Below are positions 26,749-35,131 of a stretch of DNA of 64,000 nt, one piece after another. Every line of letters starts with the position of its first letter. Position 1 is the first letter of the stretch. The stretch lies in the NCBI RefSeq assembly GCF_006542765.1, contig NZ_SKCD01000019.1:1-64000 (forward strand), read 5' to 3'. The stretch is from Paenibacillus luteus. Its GTDB lineage: Bacteria > Bacillota > Bacilli > Paenibacillales > Paenibacillaceae. A program made the position numbers and the translations under genes. The notes beneath the pieces are model-generated. The model was not told the DNA's origin. It made no database searches and saw only the letters and a list, made by a program, of their open reading frames with translations.

Positions 26749-27174
26749 CTACCCTTTGGCATCATCAGGAGTCGCATCCTTCGGCTCGGTATTTTTTTTG
26801 TGCTTATTCATTTGCTTAGCTTCCCAGAACAGGCCTGTCAGTACGTCCATCACTCTTTGGCGATCGGCTCCGCTCATCGGTACGCCGTCAAACATAATTT
26901 CCCCGTCTTCCTCCAGCAGCTTCTTAAAATCCCGTTTATCCTTATACGTCGCCCAATCGGGTATTGTTGCCGTAGAAACCTCGCGTCCGAGCAAATAATC
27001 TGTGGTCGTATTTAAAATATCGGCCATTTTTTGCAGATCTTCGCTGGTTGGCGTTACCCGGTCATTCTCGATATGCCCGAAATTTGACCGGCCCATCTCA
27101 AGCTTAGAGGCGACGTCCTGCTGCGTTAACCCGCGCTCTATCCTCAGCTGTTTTATTCTCGTTCCTAATGACAT
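26749..27174 (-). CDS. Xre-family phage repressor
   Basis: 141 residues. N-terminal helix-turn-helix (TQQDVASKLEMGRSNFGHIENDRVTPTSEDLQKMADIL, about 17-50) of the Xre/ImmR type, then an acidic and a lysine-rich C-terminal region without a LexA-like protease domain. GGAGGG precedes the ATG. It is divergent from the activator and tail genes, with several copies of a GTATTTWAAATAC-like palindrome between them, so it should repress both directions and be removed by the adjacent ImmA protease. Confidence 0.92.
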   Translation of the reverse strand: MSLGTRIKQLRIERGLTQQDVASKLEMGRSNFGHIENDRVTPTSEDLQKMADILNTTTDYLLGREVSTATIPDWATYKDKRDFKKLLEEDGEIMFDGVPMSGADRQRVMDVLTGLFWEAKQMNKHKKNTEPKDATPDDAKG

Positions 27175-27200
27175 TATAAATACCCTCCATTTTTAGTATC

Positions 27201-27392
27201 GGTATTTAAAATACTTGACGGTAATTAAAATACCGAATACAATGAGATTCATCAGACGAACAGTATCACTATTTATCAGTAAAGTTGATTCGCTATTTTA
27301 GATACTTCAAAGCTAGTATATTTTTGTTCGAGAGTATTGTCAATACCGAGAACTCCATTATATTTTTTTGATTAGAACGGTATTTTAAATAC
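27201..27392. promoter_or_regulatory. Divergent control region with multiple repressor operators
   Basis: Related palindromes lie at 27201-27214 (GGTATTTAAAATAC), 27220-27234 (GGTAATTAAAATACC), 27334-27347 (GTATTGTCAATACC) and 27379-27392 (GGTATTTTAAATAC), with a weaker copy at 27291-27305. Two flank the repressor start and one lies just before the activator start, the usual arrangement for a switch controlling both directions. Binding by the Xre protein is inferred from position. Confidence 0.7.
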
Positions 27393-27428
27393 TCAACCTT
27401 AAATGATAACCAACAGGAGGGTATTGCG

Positions 27429-28049
27429 ATGAAAGAAGAACAGCACATTATTGATCAATTAACAGCTTATAAACGGTTAAAGGCTAGAAAGAAACAGCTA
27501 GAGGGAATTTCAGTAGGGCCCGGAGTTAGATTAAGCAATATGTCCGAGGATGATCATTTGCAGGAGCTACACCGGGAGCTGCGCAAGCTGCCCTCATCGA
27601 TGTACTTAGATGAACAAGAGCAGCGAATTGAAGCAGCCGCACACGCCAACCTGTCCAAATATCCGCTTGGAACGAGGGCGCAGCTCAGCGAGGTCATCAA
27701 AAGCCGGGCAGCGGCAAGCCCGGAGGATGAACATCTGCTGCGAGAGCTGGAGCTAAAGATAGAAAAAGTGCTTGAAGCCCGTACCGGCTCCAGAGGCTAC
27801 GAAGGCTACATGGGCGTGATCGATAAAATTAGCGAGCTTCAGGATATCGAGAAGCAGCTGCAAACCGTTGACCAAGCGCTGGAGGCATTGGAGGCTTATG
27901 AGCCCGATTATGCGCGGCTGCTGAGACTGCGCTTTATAGAAGGAAAGCCTACAGAGTTTGTTGCTTCGGAGCTTGGAATCGTCGATCGGACGTTTCGAAG
28001 ATGGAAGCAAAAGGCTCTTGCGGAAGTTGTCCGCTTTCTGTCCGCCTAA
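27429..28049 (+). CDS. Sigma-70-region-4-like phage activator (Xpf-like)
   Basis: 206 residues. A long helical N-terminal and middle region (many Glu, Leu, Lys) is followed by a C-terminal sigma region 4-like helix-turn-helix: YEPDYARLLRLRFIEGKPTEFVASELGIVDRTFRRWKQKALAEVVRFL. In PBSX the sigma-like Xpf protein switches on the late tail operon; the position here, the first gene right of the operators and immediately before the tail genes, supports the same job. AACAGGAGGG precedes the ATG. It is longer than a bare region-4 activator, and the extra coiled region is unrecognised. Confidence 0.8.
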   Translation: MKEEQHIIDQLTAYKRLKARKKQLEGISVGPGVRLSNMSEDDHLQELHRELRKLPSSMYLDEQEQRIEAAAHANLSKYPLGTRAQLSEVIKSRAAASPEDEHLLRELELKIEKVLEARTGSRGYEGYMGVIDKISELQDIEKQLQTVDQALEALEAYEPDYARLLRLRFIEGKPTEFVASELGIVDRTFRRWKQKALAEVVRFLSA

Positions 28050-28106
28050 TGTCCGTTTTTGCTCAAATAACCGTGATATTATGATATTGTGCAAGAGATC
28101 ATAACC

Positions 28107-28146
28107 GGGGACGAGCGGTGGACTATACCGAGCGTCCCTTTTGTTT
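28107..28146 (+). terminator. Terminator between activator and tail genes
   Basis: GGGACGAGCGGT and ACCGAGCGTCCC pair with a two-base internal mismatch, followed by TTTTGTTTT. A late promoter for the tail operon may lie around 28055-28090, upstream of this stem, or in the 120 bases after it; I cannot decide from the sequence. Confidence 0.75.
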
Positions 28147-28265
28147 TGCCAAGGAAAGGAGGTGGTTGAGATGTAGGTGCAGAGGTGAAAGTGCGCAGGC
28201 GGCAAGGCTGATCGCAAGATGGGCTAGCCGCTTCAAACGAAGAAGGAAGCCGGAGGATGGATGGG

Positions 28266-28457
28266 ATGAAGCAGAAAGCATGGCAGGATGCTAATGGGAA
28301 AGAGGCCGGCTTCAGCAAGCAGCAATTGCTCGCAGCGAGGCGGTATACGCCAGCACAGAAGGATGTGCTCTCAGCGGTAATGGATGAGCAAGACAAATGC
28401 ACTCATGAACAAGCGTTATCTCGGATAACAGCCTATTTGAAAAAGGAGGTCATGTAG
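28266..28457 (+). CDS. Small protein at the head of the tail operon
   Basis: 63 residues from the ATG at 28266, with GGAGG at 28252-28256. It is basic and helical (KQQLLAARRYTPAQKDVLSAVMDE) with no known motif that I can name. It ends 3 bases before the sheath gene. Small proteins at this position are common ahead of sheath genes in PBSX-like elements, but their role is unknown to me. Confidence 0.7.
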   Translation: MKQKAWQDANGKEAGFSKQQLLAARRYTPAQKDVLSAVMDEQDKCTHEQALSRITAYLKKEVM

Positions 28458-28460
28458 AAC

Positions 28461-29777
28461 ATGGCAGGAGGAACTTATACATCACAAAATAAGGTGCGTC
28501 CAGGCGTATATATTAATCTGGTAGGAGAAAAACAAACGGTGGGCAGTATCGGCGAGCGCGGAACGGTAGCAGCGGCGCTGACCCTGAATTGGGGAAAATC
28601 AAAATCGGTGATCGCGATTCAGGCGGGCGATGATCTTAGCGGATTGCTCGGCTATGAAGTGAGCACACCGGAGCTCTTGCTGGTGCGTGAAGCGCTCAAG
28701 AAAGCCAAAACCTTGCTACTATATCGTCTTAATGAAGGGACGAAGGCAGCAGCAACAATTGGCGGCCTGACGCTTACAGCCAAATATGGCGGCGTTCGAG
28801 GCAATGATATCAAGGTTGCCGTGAAGCAAAACGTTGACGACGTTGAGCTGTTTGATGTCATCACTTATGTTGCTGATGCAGAGGTAGATACGCAGTCGGT
28901 AGCTGCTATTGCAGCACTAAGCGGTAATGCTTATGTTGATTTTGGCGGTACAGGGGTATTGACTGCAGCAGCAGGCGTTCCCCTTGCAGGCGGCGCTAAC
29001 GGTACGGTGACGAATCAGGACCACACCGATTATTTGACTCAGATCGAGCTGCAGGATTTTAACACGGTTGCGCTTGTATCCGGTGATGCTTCGCTAAAGG
29101 CGGTCTATGCTGCCTTTGCTCGCCGCTTGCGCGAGGAGGAAGGCCGAAAAATCCAGATTGTGCTTGCAAACTATCCGTCTGCCGACCATGAGGGCGTCAT
29201 TAGCGTCAAAAATGGTGTGAAGCTGCAGGATGGCACCGTTATCGATGCACAAAAAGCGACAGTATGGGTGGCCGCTGCTACGGCGGGCGCAGCGATCAAT
29301 CAATCGCTGACGTACGAGGCTTATGAGGAGGCAGTCGATGCCGATGTTCGTTATACGAATTCGCAGACGGTTGCGGCGCTGCAGGCTGGTGAGCTTCTGT
29401 TTACCGTTAGCGGCGGACGTGTCATTGTCGAGCAGGATATCAATACGTTTACCGGCTATACGCTCGAAAAAGGAAAAGCTTTCTCGAAAAATCGGGTCAT
29501 TCGCGTGTTGGACGGCATTGCTAATGACTTCAAACGAATTTTCGAAACCTTTTATATCGGCAAAGTGGATAATAACGCTGATGGCCGCAGTCTATTTCGC
29601 AATGAGTGCACGAAGTATTTGAATAGTATTCAGGCGCTTGGCGCGATTCAAAATTTCGACTCGCAGGCGGATTTGTCGGTGCTTGCCGGCACGGATTCCG
29701 ATAGCCTTGTGATTGACGTTCATATTCAACCAGTAGATAGCGTAGAAAAAGTATATATGAAAGTGACGGTGAAGTAA
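28461..29777 (+). CDS. xkdK: Contractile tail sheath protein (XkdK-like)
   Basis: 438 residues. The opening RPGVYINLVGEKQTVGSIGERGTVAAALTLNWG, the region AVYAAFARRLREEEGRKIQIVLANYPSADHEGVISVKNG, and the C-terminal SVEKVYMKVTV are typical of PBSX/Mu-type sheath subunits. The C-terminal domain normally mediates subunit linkage and contraction. AAAGGAGG precedes the ATG. It shows that the particle has a contractile, R-type tail. Confidence 0.95.
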   Translation: MAGGTYTSQNKVRPGVYINLVGEKQTVGSIGERGTVAAALTLNWGKSKSVIAIQAGDDLSGLLGYEVSTPELLLVREALKKAKTLLLYRLNEGTKAAATIGGLTLTAKYGGVRGNDIKVAVKQNVDDVELFDVITYVADAEVDTQSVAAIAALSGNAYVDFGGTGVLTAAAGVPLAGGANGTVTNQDHTDYLTQIELQDFNTVALVSGDASLKAVYAAFARRLREEEGRKIQIVLANYPSADHEGVISVKNGVKLQDGTVIDAQKATVWVAAATAGAAINQSLTYEAYEEAVDADVRYTNSQTVAALQAGELLFTVSGGRVIVEQDINTFTGYTLEKGKAFSKNRVIRVLDGIANDFKRIFETFYIGKVDNNADGRSLFRNECTKYLNSIQALGAIQNFDSQADLSVLAGTDSDSLVIDVHIQPVDSVEKVYMKVTVK

Positions 29778-29778
29778 T

Positions 29779-30243
29779 ATGGCATTTTTGAACGCAGGAG
29801 ATACGATTTCGGGCCGCGAAGGCCGGGCTTTTACGGTAATTAACAACTCGCAGGAAGAAATGTTTTACGTGAAGACGCTGGAAGCCAGCATCGAGAAGCA
29901 AAAGGCGGAAATCAAGACGCTTGGCCACCGGGGCTTGCAGCACAAAGCAACAGGCTGGTCAGGTACAGGGACGATGACCATCTATTATGTAACGACGAAA
30001 TTCCGCCAAATGATGCTCGATTACGTGAAAACCGGCGTGGATGCTTATTTTGACATCGTCATTATGAATGAGGATTCCTCCTCTGCGACGGGCAAGCAAA
30101 CGGTTGTCCTGAATAAGGTCAACTTGAACAAGGTCATCATCGGCAAGCTGGATACCGAGAGCGAAGCGCTTGAGGAAGAGATCGAGTTTACCTTCGAGGG
30201 CGTAGATATTCAGGACCACTTTACAGCGCTTTCGTTGGGCTAA
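29779..30243 (+). CDS. xkdM: Tail tube protein (XkdM-like)
   Basis: 154 residues, the usual tube-protein length. FLNAGDTISGREGRAFTVINNSQEEMFYVKTLEASIEKQKAEIKTLG and the GWSGTGTMTIYYVT block match the XkdM/DUF2001 tube family. It starts one base after the sheath stop, so the two are translationally coupled, as expected for stoichiometric partners. It forms the rigid inner tube driven through the target envelope on contraction. Confidence 0.94.
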   Translation: MAFLNAGDTISGREGRAFTVINNSQEEMFYVKTLEASIEKQKAEIKTLGHRGLQHKATGWSGTGTMTIYYVTTKFRQMMLDYVKTGVDAYFDIVIMNEDSSSATGKQTVVLNKVNLNKVIIGKLDTESEALEEEIEFTFEGVDIQDHFTALSLG

Positions 30244-30274
30244 TTTAACATAGATTGAAATGGAGGCTTTATCA

Positions 30275-30697
30275 ATGGGTGATTTAAGCGTATTTTTTGC
30301 ACAAAATGCGGCAGTCGAGTCGACGCAGCCGTTTATCGTATCCGATCGGTTCAAGGACGCCGAAGGACAAGCCGTGGCTTGGGAGCTGCGCAGCATGACT
30401 GAGGCTGAGAACGAGGAATGCCGCAAGTCCTCCACCCGCAAGGTGAAGGGGAAAAACGGCGTTTTCGTACCGGAAACTAATACCGATGAATACCTCGCCA
30501 AGCTCGTCGTGAGCAGCATTCAGTTTCCTAACTTGAAGGATGCCGATTTGCAAAAATCGTACGGTACATTAGGCGCCGAAAACCTGCTGCGCAAAATGCT
30601 GCTGCCAGGCGAGTATGCGTCCCTCGTTCAGCGCGTACAGGAAATTAACGGCTTCAACCAAAGCCTGAACGAGCTGGCCGAAGAAGTAAAAAACTAA
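30275..30697 (+). CDS. xkdN: Tail assembly chaperone, short (G-type) product (XkdN-like)
   Basis: 140 residues from the ATG at 30275 (GGAGG upstream); an ATG at 30260 lacks a site. The sequence GDLSVFFAQNAAVESTQPFIVSDRFKD and YTLGAENLLRKMLLPGEYASLVQRVQEINGF-like end match XkdN/YqbM-type chaperones. The gene ends in GTA AAA AAC TAA, which is a slippery heptamer, and a second product is expected by a -1 frameshift (next entry). Such proteins coat the tape measure during tail assembly and are absent from the mature particle. Confidence 0.9.
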   Translation: MGDLSVFFAQNAAVESTQPFIVSDRFKDAEGQAVAWELRSMTEAENEECRKSSTRKVKGKNGVFVPETNTDEYLAKLVVSSIQFPNLKDADLQKSYGTLGAENLLRKMLLPGEYASLVQRVQEINGFNQSLNELAEEVKN

Positions 30698-30741
30698 TTA
30701 AAGAGGGCGACGGGGAAGCGAATTACGCTTACTACGCCCTC
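30688..30741 (+). promoter_or_regulatory. Programmed -1 ribosomal frameshift signal
   Basis: Slippery heptamer A AAA AAC at 30688-30694 lies exactly in phase, immediately before the TAA stop. After an 8-base spacer, GAGGGCG (30703-30709) pairs with CGCCCTC (30735-30741), and an inner AAGCG (30716-30720) pairs with CGCTT (30726-30730). Slippery site, spacer and stem fit the textbook bacterial -1 frameshift layout. Confidence 0.88.
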
Positions 30742-30870
30742 CACGAGCTCGGCATACTGCCGCATGTGCTGATGGCCATGACCAAGCGCGAAAAAGCGGC
30801 TATCTACGCGATGATCGATGTCCGCATCGAGAACGAGAAGAAGCAGCGCGCCAAAGTAAAACGAAAATAA
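30694..30870 (+). CDS. Tail assembly chaperone frameshift extension (T part of G-T product)
   Basis: This -1 frame opens at the slippery site and reads LIKEGDGEANYAYYALHELG, then LPHVLMAMTKREKAAIYAMI and a Lys/Arg/Glu tail, ending in TAA at 30868-30870. It has no start codon with a ribosome site near its beginning, so it is made only as a C-terminal extension of about 58 residues on the chaperone, giving a product of roughly 198 residues. In lambda gpG/gpGT and in PBSX-like phages the T part binds the tail tube protein while the G part binds the tape measure. The conserved AYYALHELGI pattern is typical of such extensions. Confidence 0.85.
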   Translation, partial: LIKEGDGEANYAYYALHELGILPHVLMAMTKREKAAIYAMIDVRIENEKKQRAKVKRK

Positions 30871-30926
30871 GGACGGGCAGCGCTCCCATGAGGGGGCGCT
30901 CTTGCCCGTGTGAAGGGGGTGGAAAG

Positions 30927-33194
30927 ATGGCGAGTGGATCCCCAATTATTGTGAATGGAGGGCCTTCTGACTCGGGTCCCAATAGTGGATCAGCGACTGC
31001 CTTTATTCAATTTTTGAATCGTCTGAATGCTCGTTTCATAGAAGCAACGAAGCAAGGCGAAAAATTGATTAATACATTTGACCAGATGCGGGTTGAATCA
31101 GTGCAATTGGACAATGGATTGAAACGGGCAACAATATCAATGAACGAACTGACTGACTCAGTTAAAAGGTTAAGAGAAGCAGCCGATGGTGGCGGAGGTC
31201 CAGGTCCAGGTGGTGGTCCAGGTGGTGGATTAGATGATGTTTTGAAAATATCTACGATTTTGAAAAATGTTGTAACTGCATGTCATACTGCTTTGCAATT
31301 CTTTATAGCGGCTAAGGGATTATTGCAAAACAATAATTCAGGTTCAGGAAACTCCTCTGATCCGTCCAAATGTTGTTCAGAATCCAATTCTGATTCTGGC
31401 TCTGATCCCGGGTCTATAACAGATCCCGCTGAGCGAAAAGCCGCGCTTTGGCAATCTGCCATTCTAGGTGCGGGAGAAAAACTGAAAGATATGATTGTTA
31501 TGGCGATATCCGGTGCCATGGAGGAGCATCAATCCAAAGCGCTGCTCATTGCAAGGTCTGGAGGGGAGAAGATTGGAGAACCCCTATATGAGAATATAAG
31601 AGGGAATGCAGTTAAAAATGGCGTTGATGTTAATGAGGCTATCAAAACCGCATTATCGCTCATGCCAACTGCTCAGGATACGACTCAACTTGACCGGATG
31701 ACGACAATGGCGATGGAGATGTCGATTTTGGATCCGAATGGAGGAAGCTCTGAAGATGCAGCCGGTTCAATTAAATCGGCGATGACTGGAGACTATTCGG
31801 GCTTGATGGAGCAGTTCAACATTAGCGAGGAAGCCTTTCAAAACGTAGGTTTCGAACAGGCTAACGACATGGATGGTTTTCTTGATGCTCTTGATACGAT
31901 GCGAGAAAAAGCAAATATGGGTGCGGAAGCACTCAAAACGGTAGGAAGCAGTCCTTTGAATCAAATTGCTACCTTGCAAAATACGATAAAAGCTGGCTTT
32001 GCTGCAGCGGGGATGGGCGCGGTGGAAGCGATGTCTCCGCTACTTGAAAAGCTAAACGAGCTCGTAGCCAGTGAGAGATTCCAAGCGTTTTTTGCTTTGT
32101 TTGAACAAGGGCTGACGTTTGCGGCTAGCCAGCTTGCTGTGGTCGGTGAGGCAGCACTCTGGTTATTCAGTGTCTTCCTCGACAATTGGCCTTTAATTTT
32201 GTCGATCTTGATGCTGACTGGTTTGGTGTTGCTTCCGACTATCCTTGGTTATTTATGGACAATGGTTGCTCCTATATTGGCACAAGCTGGAGCGTGGTTA
32301 CTTGCTTTCTGGCCGATCTTGCTCATTATAGCTGTTATCGGAGTATTAGTAGGCATCTTTTTACACTTTGGAGGAACTGTTGAGCAGGTTGTGGGATTTG
32401 TCATGGGGTTGTTTTTTGGATTGTTTGCGGCACTGAAAAATGGATTTGCTTATTTTTGGAATATTGTCGTCTCCGTTGCTGAATTTTTGGTCAATATTTT
32501 TAATGATCCGGTTTATGCGATTCAAAAATTGTTTTTTGATCTTACTAAAAATGTGATTGGTTTCTTTGGCGGTATGATGGACACCTTTATTGACGGACTA
32601 AATTGGGTTCTAGAGAAAGTGAATAGTATAACGGGTACAGAGTTTAAGATGATTGGAAAGGTCGATACAAGCAAACTGGATAGCTTCGAGCCCCAAACAG
32701 ATAAGGCTGTTGTTGACTTTTCAAAGTATAAAATGGAACAAACGGATATCGGGGATTATTCCAAAAAAGGTTATGATTTTGGTGCGGGTTTAACGGACAA
32801 ATTTAATATGAAAGAGGGGGCATTGGGTGGCTTTCTTAATAAGGAATCCGGCTTTAAAAAACCAGCGATAGAGGAGGTAGGGGCAGCCGCAGGGACAGGC
32901 GGATTCGGTGGCGCTGGCGCTGGCGGCATGGGGAGTGTAGCCCCAGACATCAACCGAGTAAATGAGGTGGGCTCCATTAACGAAACCGTCGATATTTCCA
33001 GTGAGGATCTAAAGACGATGCGGGAGCTGGCGGAGATGAAGAACATTCAGAATTTCGTCTCACTGCAGCCAACGGTTAGTGTGCAAACTGGCGATATCAA
33101 TAACGGCTATGATATTGATACCATCATTGGACGAATTGAGCGCTCTCTCAACGAGGAAATCGCCTCTTCTGCAGAAAGGACGTATAGCGTATGA
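30927..33194 (+). CDS. Tail tape measure protein (XkdO-like)
   Basis: 755 residues from the ATG at 30927 with GGGGGTGG upstream. The N-terminal third is helical; a Gly/Pro-rich linker (PGPGGGPGGG) and a Ser/Asn/Asp-rich stretch with CC (near residues 130-165) are low-complexity. Several hydrophobic segments lie around residues 410-520, as usual in tape measures that help the tube cross membranes. A Gly/Ala-rich patch (GFGGAGAGGMG) and a short C-terminal domain follow. Tape length sets tail length; at about 0.15 nm per residue this would give a tail near 110 nm (inference). Base composition is more AT-rich than the baseplate genes. Confidence 0.88.
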   Translation: MASGSPIIVNGGPSDSGPNSGSATAFIQFLNRLNARFIEATKQGEKLINTFDQMRVESVQLDNGLKRATISMNELTDSVKRLREAADGGGGPGPGGGPGGGLDDVLKISTILKNVVTACHTALQFFIAAKGLLQNNNSGSGNSSDPSKCCSESNSDSGSDPGSITDPAERKAALWQSAILGAGEKLKDMIVMAISGAMEEHQSKALLIARSGGEKIGEPLYENIRGNAVKNGVDVNEAIKTALSLMPTAQDTTQLDRMTTMAMEMSILDPNGGSSEDAAGSIKSAMTGDYSGLMEQFNISEEAFQNVGFEQANDMDGFLDALDTMREKANMGAEALKTVGSSPLNQIATLQNTIKAGFAAAGMGAVEAMSPLLEKLNELVASERFQAFFALFEQGLTFAASQLAVVGEAALWLFSVFLDNWPLILSILMLTGLVLLPTILGYLWTMVAPILAQAGAWLLAFWPILLIIAVIGVLVGIFLHFGGTVEQVVGFVMGLFFGLFAALKNGFAYFWNIVVSVAEFLVNIFNDPVYAIQKLFFDLTKNVIGFFGGMMDTFIDGLNWVLEKVNSITGTEFKMIGKVDTSKLDSFEPQTDKAVVDFSKYKMEQTDIGDYSKKGYDFGAGLTDKFNMKEGALGGFLNKESGFKKPAIEEVGAAAGTGGFGGAGAGGMGSVAPDINRVNEVGSINETVDISSEDLKTMRELAEMKNIQNFVSLQPTVSVQTGDINNGYDIDTIIGRIERSLNEEIASSAERTYSV

Positions 33195-33856
33195 TTACGA
33201 ATCGGAATCATGAACACAGTATATGGCTGAGCTACAGCGATCAGAAGCAAAACCTTCGGATACCAGTGAATCCGCCGGAAATCAAGATTGGGGATGGAGC
33301 GAGCGGGAAAACGTACGAGGTATCGGGTTTGGGAGAAATCAACGTACTGCAAAATCCGAAGCTTACGACTATATCGTTCGAGAGTTTTTTTCCTGCGGAG
33401 GCCTATCCGTTCTTAGCTAGTAAAACGTGGATTGACCCTGTCTTTTATGTCATCGTCATTAAGGACTGGATGGAGAAAAAATATCCCATCCGTTTTATTT
33501 ACACGGGACCGACATTCGATATCAATTTGCCGATGAGCATTGAAAAATTGGAATGGATGGAAGCCGCAGGCTCCGGCGATATTGAGTATAGTATCTCGCT
33601 AAAGGAATTTGCTTTCTACGGTGCTAGGCCAGTCATTATCAAGAATGACAAAGCCAGCGTAAAGCCACAGGCTCGTCCTTCAGACAAAACAAAGCCTAAG
33701 ACTTACAAGCTAGTCGCTGGAGATTCACTTATCAAAGTGGCTAGGGTCCAGCTTGGCAATGAAGGGCGCTGGAAAGAAATTCAGAAGCTGAACGGCATTA
33801 AGGATTCGCAGTTGAAGAAGCTGCCGATTGGAATGCTGCTCAAGCTGCCGGGGTGA
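33191..33856 (+). CDS. xkdP: LysM-containing tail/baseplate protein (XkdP-like)
   Basis: 221 residues. The N-terminal domain (LRIPVNPPEIKIGDGASGKTYEVSGLGEINVLQ) is the XkdP type. A basic Pro/Lys linker follows, then a C-terminal LysM domain (TYKLVAGDSLIKVARVQLGNEGRWKEIQKLNGIKD). In contractile tails this small protein joins tube and hub and may touch peptidoglycan. Its start overlaps the tape-measure stop by four bases. Confidence 0.92.
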   Translation: MITNRNHEHSIWLSYSDQKQNLRIPVNPPEIKIGDGASGKTYEVSGLGEINVLQNPKLTTISFESFFPAEAYPFLASKTWIDPVFYVIVIKDWMEKKYPIRFIYTGPTFDINLPMSIEKLEWMEAAGSGDIEYSISLKEFAFYGARPVIIKNDKASVKPQARPSDKTKPKTYKLVAGDSLIKVARVQLGNEGRWKEIQKLNGIKDSQLKKLPIGMLLKLPG

Positions 33857-33860
33857 TGAG

Positions 33861-34829
33861 ATGCTGGAAATTTTAATCGATAATCGAAACGGCAAGGTGT
33901 GGAATATAACGAGTCTGGTCCCGTCCCTCACATACAAGACGAAACGGATCGGATCTGCATCCAGTCTTGATCTGACGTTTATTAGAGGAAGCTTGTTCCA
34001 GAGTGCTTCGTTTGAAGTGAATAGCGGCGATGTCATCACGGTGAGAAATGATAATCTTGATGTCTTTTATGGCTATGTATTTGAAATCAGCTCTGGCAAG
34101 GACGAGAGTGTGTCGATTAAAGCCTATGATCAGATTCGTTACCTGCTTATGAACGATACTTATGTTTTTAAAGACGTCACCGCCTCACAGATTGTGAAGC
34201 AAATCGCGGATGATTTTGAGCTGAAGACGGGGCTGCTTGCCGATACGGAATATAAAATTCCGAAGATGGTCGAGGACAATCAGAAGCTGCTGGATATCAT
34301 TTGCAAGGCACTGGATTTGACGCTGATCCATAAAGGCGGGAATTTTATGCTCTTTGATGATTTTGGCAAGCTTTCCGTTCGGAACATTCAGGATATGAAG
34401 GTCGATTTTGTGATTGGGGATTATAGCCTTTTGTACGATTATGGATTAAAGCGTTCGATTGACGGAGACACGTACAACAAAATTAAAATTTATCAGGACA
34501 ATAAGGAAACTGGCAAACGCGATATTCATAGTGCACAGGACAGTGCGAATGTGGCGAAGTGGGGACGGCTGCAGTTGTACAAGCAGGCAGACGAGAAAAT
34601 GAATGAGGCGCAGATCGGGGAACAGCTCACTCAGCTCATGACTTTGAAAAACCGGGAGAGCCGAAGCATCAGCATTGACGCGATTGGCGACTTGCGGGTC
34701 AGGGCGGGCAGCTACGTTCCGGTCATTATTGAAGAATTGGATATCAATCAATATTTTCTCGTGGACGAATGCACGCATAAGTTTGATGCGGATTCGCATA
34801 CGATGAAGCTGGAATTGAGGGTGATTTAA
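33861..34829 (+). CDS. xkdQ: Baseplate hub protein (XkdQ-like)
   Basis: 322 residues from the ATG at 33861 (GGGGTGATGAG upstream); an earlier in-frame ATG at 33828 lies inside the LysM gene. The sequence EILIDNRNGKVWNITSLVPSLTYKTKRIGSASSLDLTFIRG and the VRAGSYVPVIIEELDINQYFLVDECTHKF end match XkdQ/YqbQ proteins, related to the gp27/gpD-type hub. The frame continues directly from the XkdP homologue and is coupled to the next gene by a one-base overlap. Confidence 0.92.
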   Translation: MLEILIDNRNGKVWNITSLVPSLTYKTKRIGSASSLDLTFIRGSLFQSASFEVNSGDVITVRNDNLDVFYGYVFEISSGKDESVSIKAYDQIRYLLMNDTYVFKDVTASQIVKQIADDFELKTGLLADTEYKIPKMVEDNQKLLDIICKALDLTLIHKGGNFMLFDDFGKLSVRNIQDMKVDFVIGDYSLLYDYGLKRSIDGDTYNKIKIYQDNKETGKRDIHSAQDSANVAKWGRLQLYKQADEKMNEAQIGEQLTQLMTLKNRESRSISIDAIGDLRVRAGSYVPVIIEELDINQYFLVDECTHKFDADSHTMKLELRVI

Positions 34830-35131
34830 TGGCATTGCTGGACTCAATTAAAAAAGCAGGCGCTGCGGCTCATGCCGCTGGCAATCCGATGGCCGTCATG
34901 ATCGGAAAAGTAACGAAGATTAATCCTCTGGAGGTAAACGTGGATCAACGTTTTACCTTGACAGAGGATTTTTTAATTGTGCCAGAAAGCCTGACGCGAT
35001 TTGAAGCGGTGCTGCCCTCCTCGGAGAAGCTGCTTATTCGGAGCGGCCTTGAAGCGGGAGATGCCGTGCTTATGCTTCGCGTGCAAGGCGGGCAGCAATT
35101 CGTGGTGCTGGATAAGGTGGTCAAGCCATGA
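34829..35131 (+). CDS. xkdR: Baseplate protein, DUF2577 (XkdR-like)
   Basis: 100 residues. PMAVMIGKVTKINPLEVNVDQRFTLTEDFLIVPESLTRF is the DUF2577 signature; an OB-like beta barrel is expected. It overlaps the hub gene by one base (TAATG). In this position the protein probably forms part of the central spike or hub assembly. Confidence 0.92.
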   Translation: MALLDSIKKAGAAAHAAGNPMAVMIGKVTKINPLEVNVDQRFTLTEDFLIVPESLTRFEAVLPSSEKLLIRSGLEAGDAVLMLRVQGGQQFVVLDKVVKP

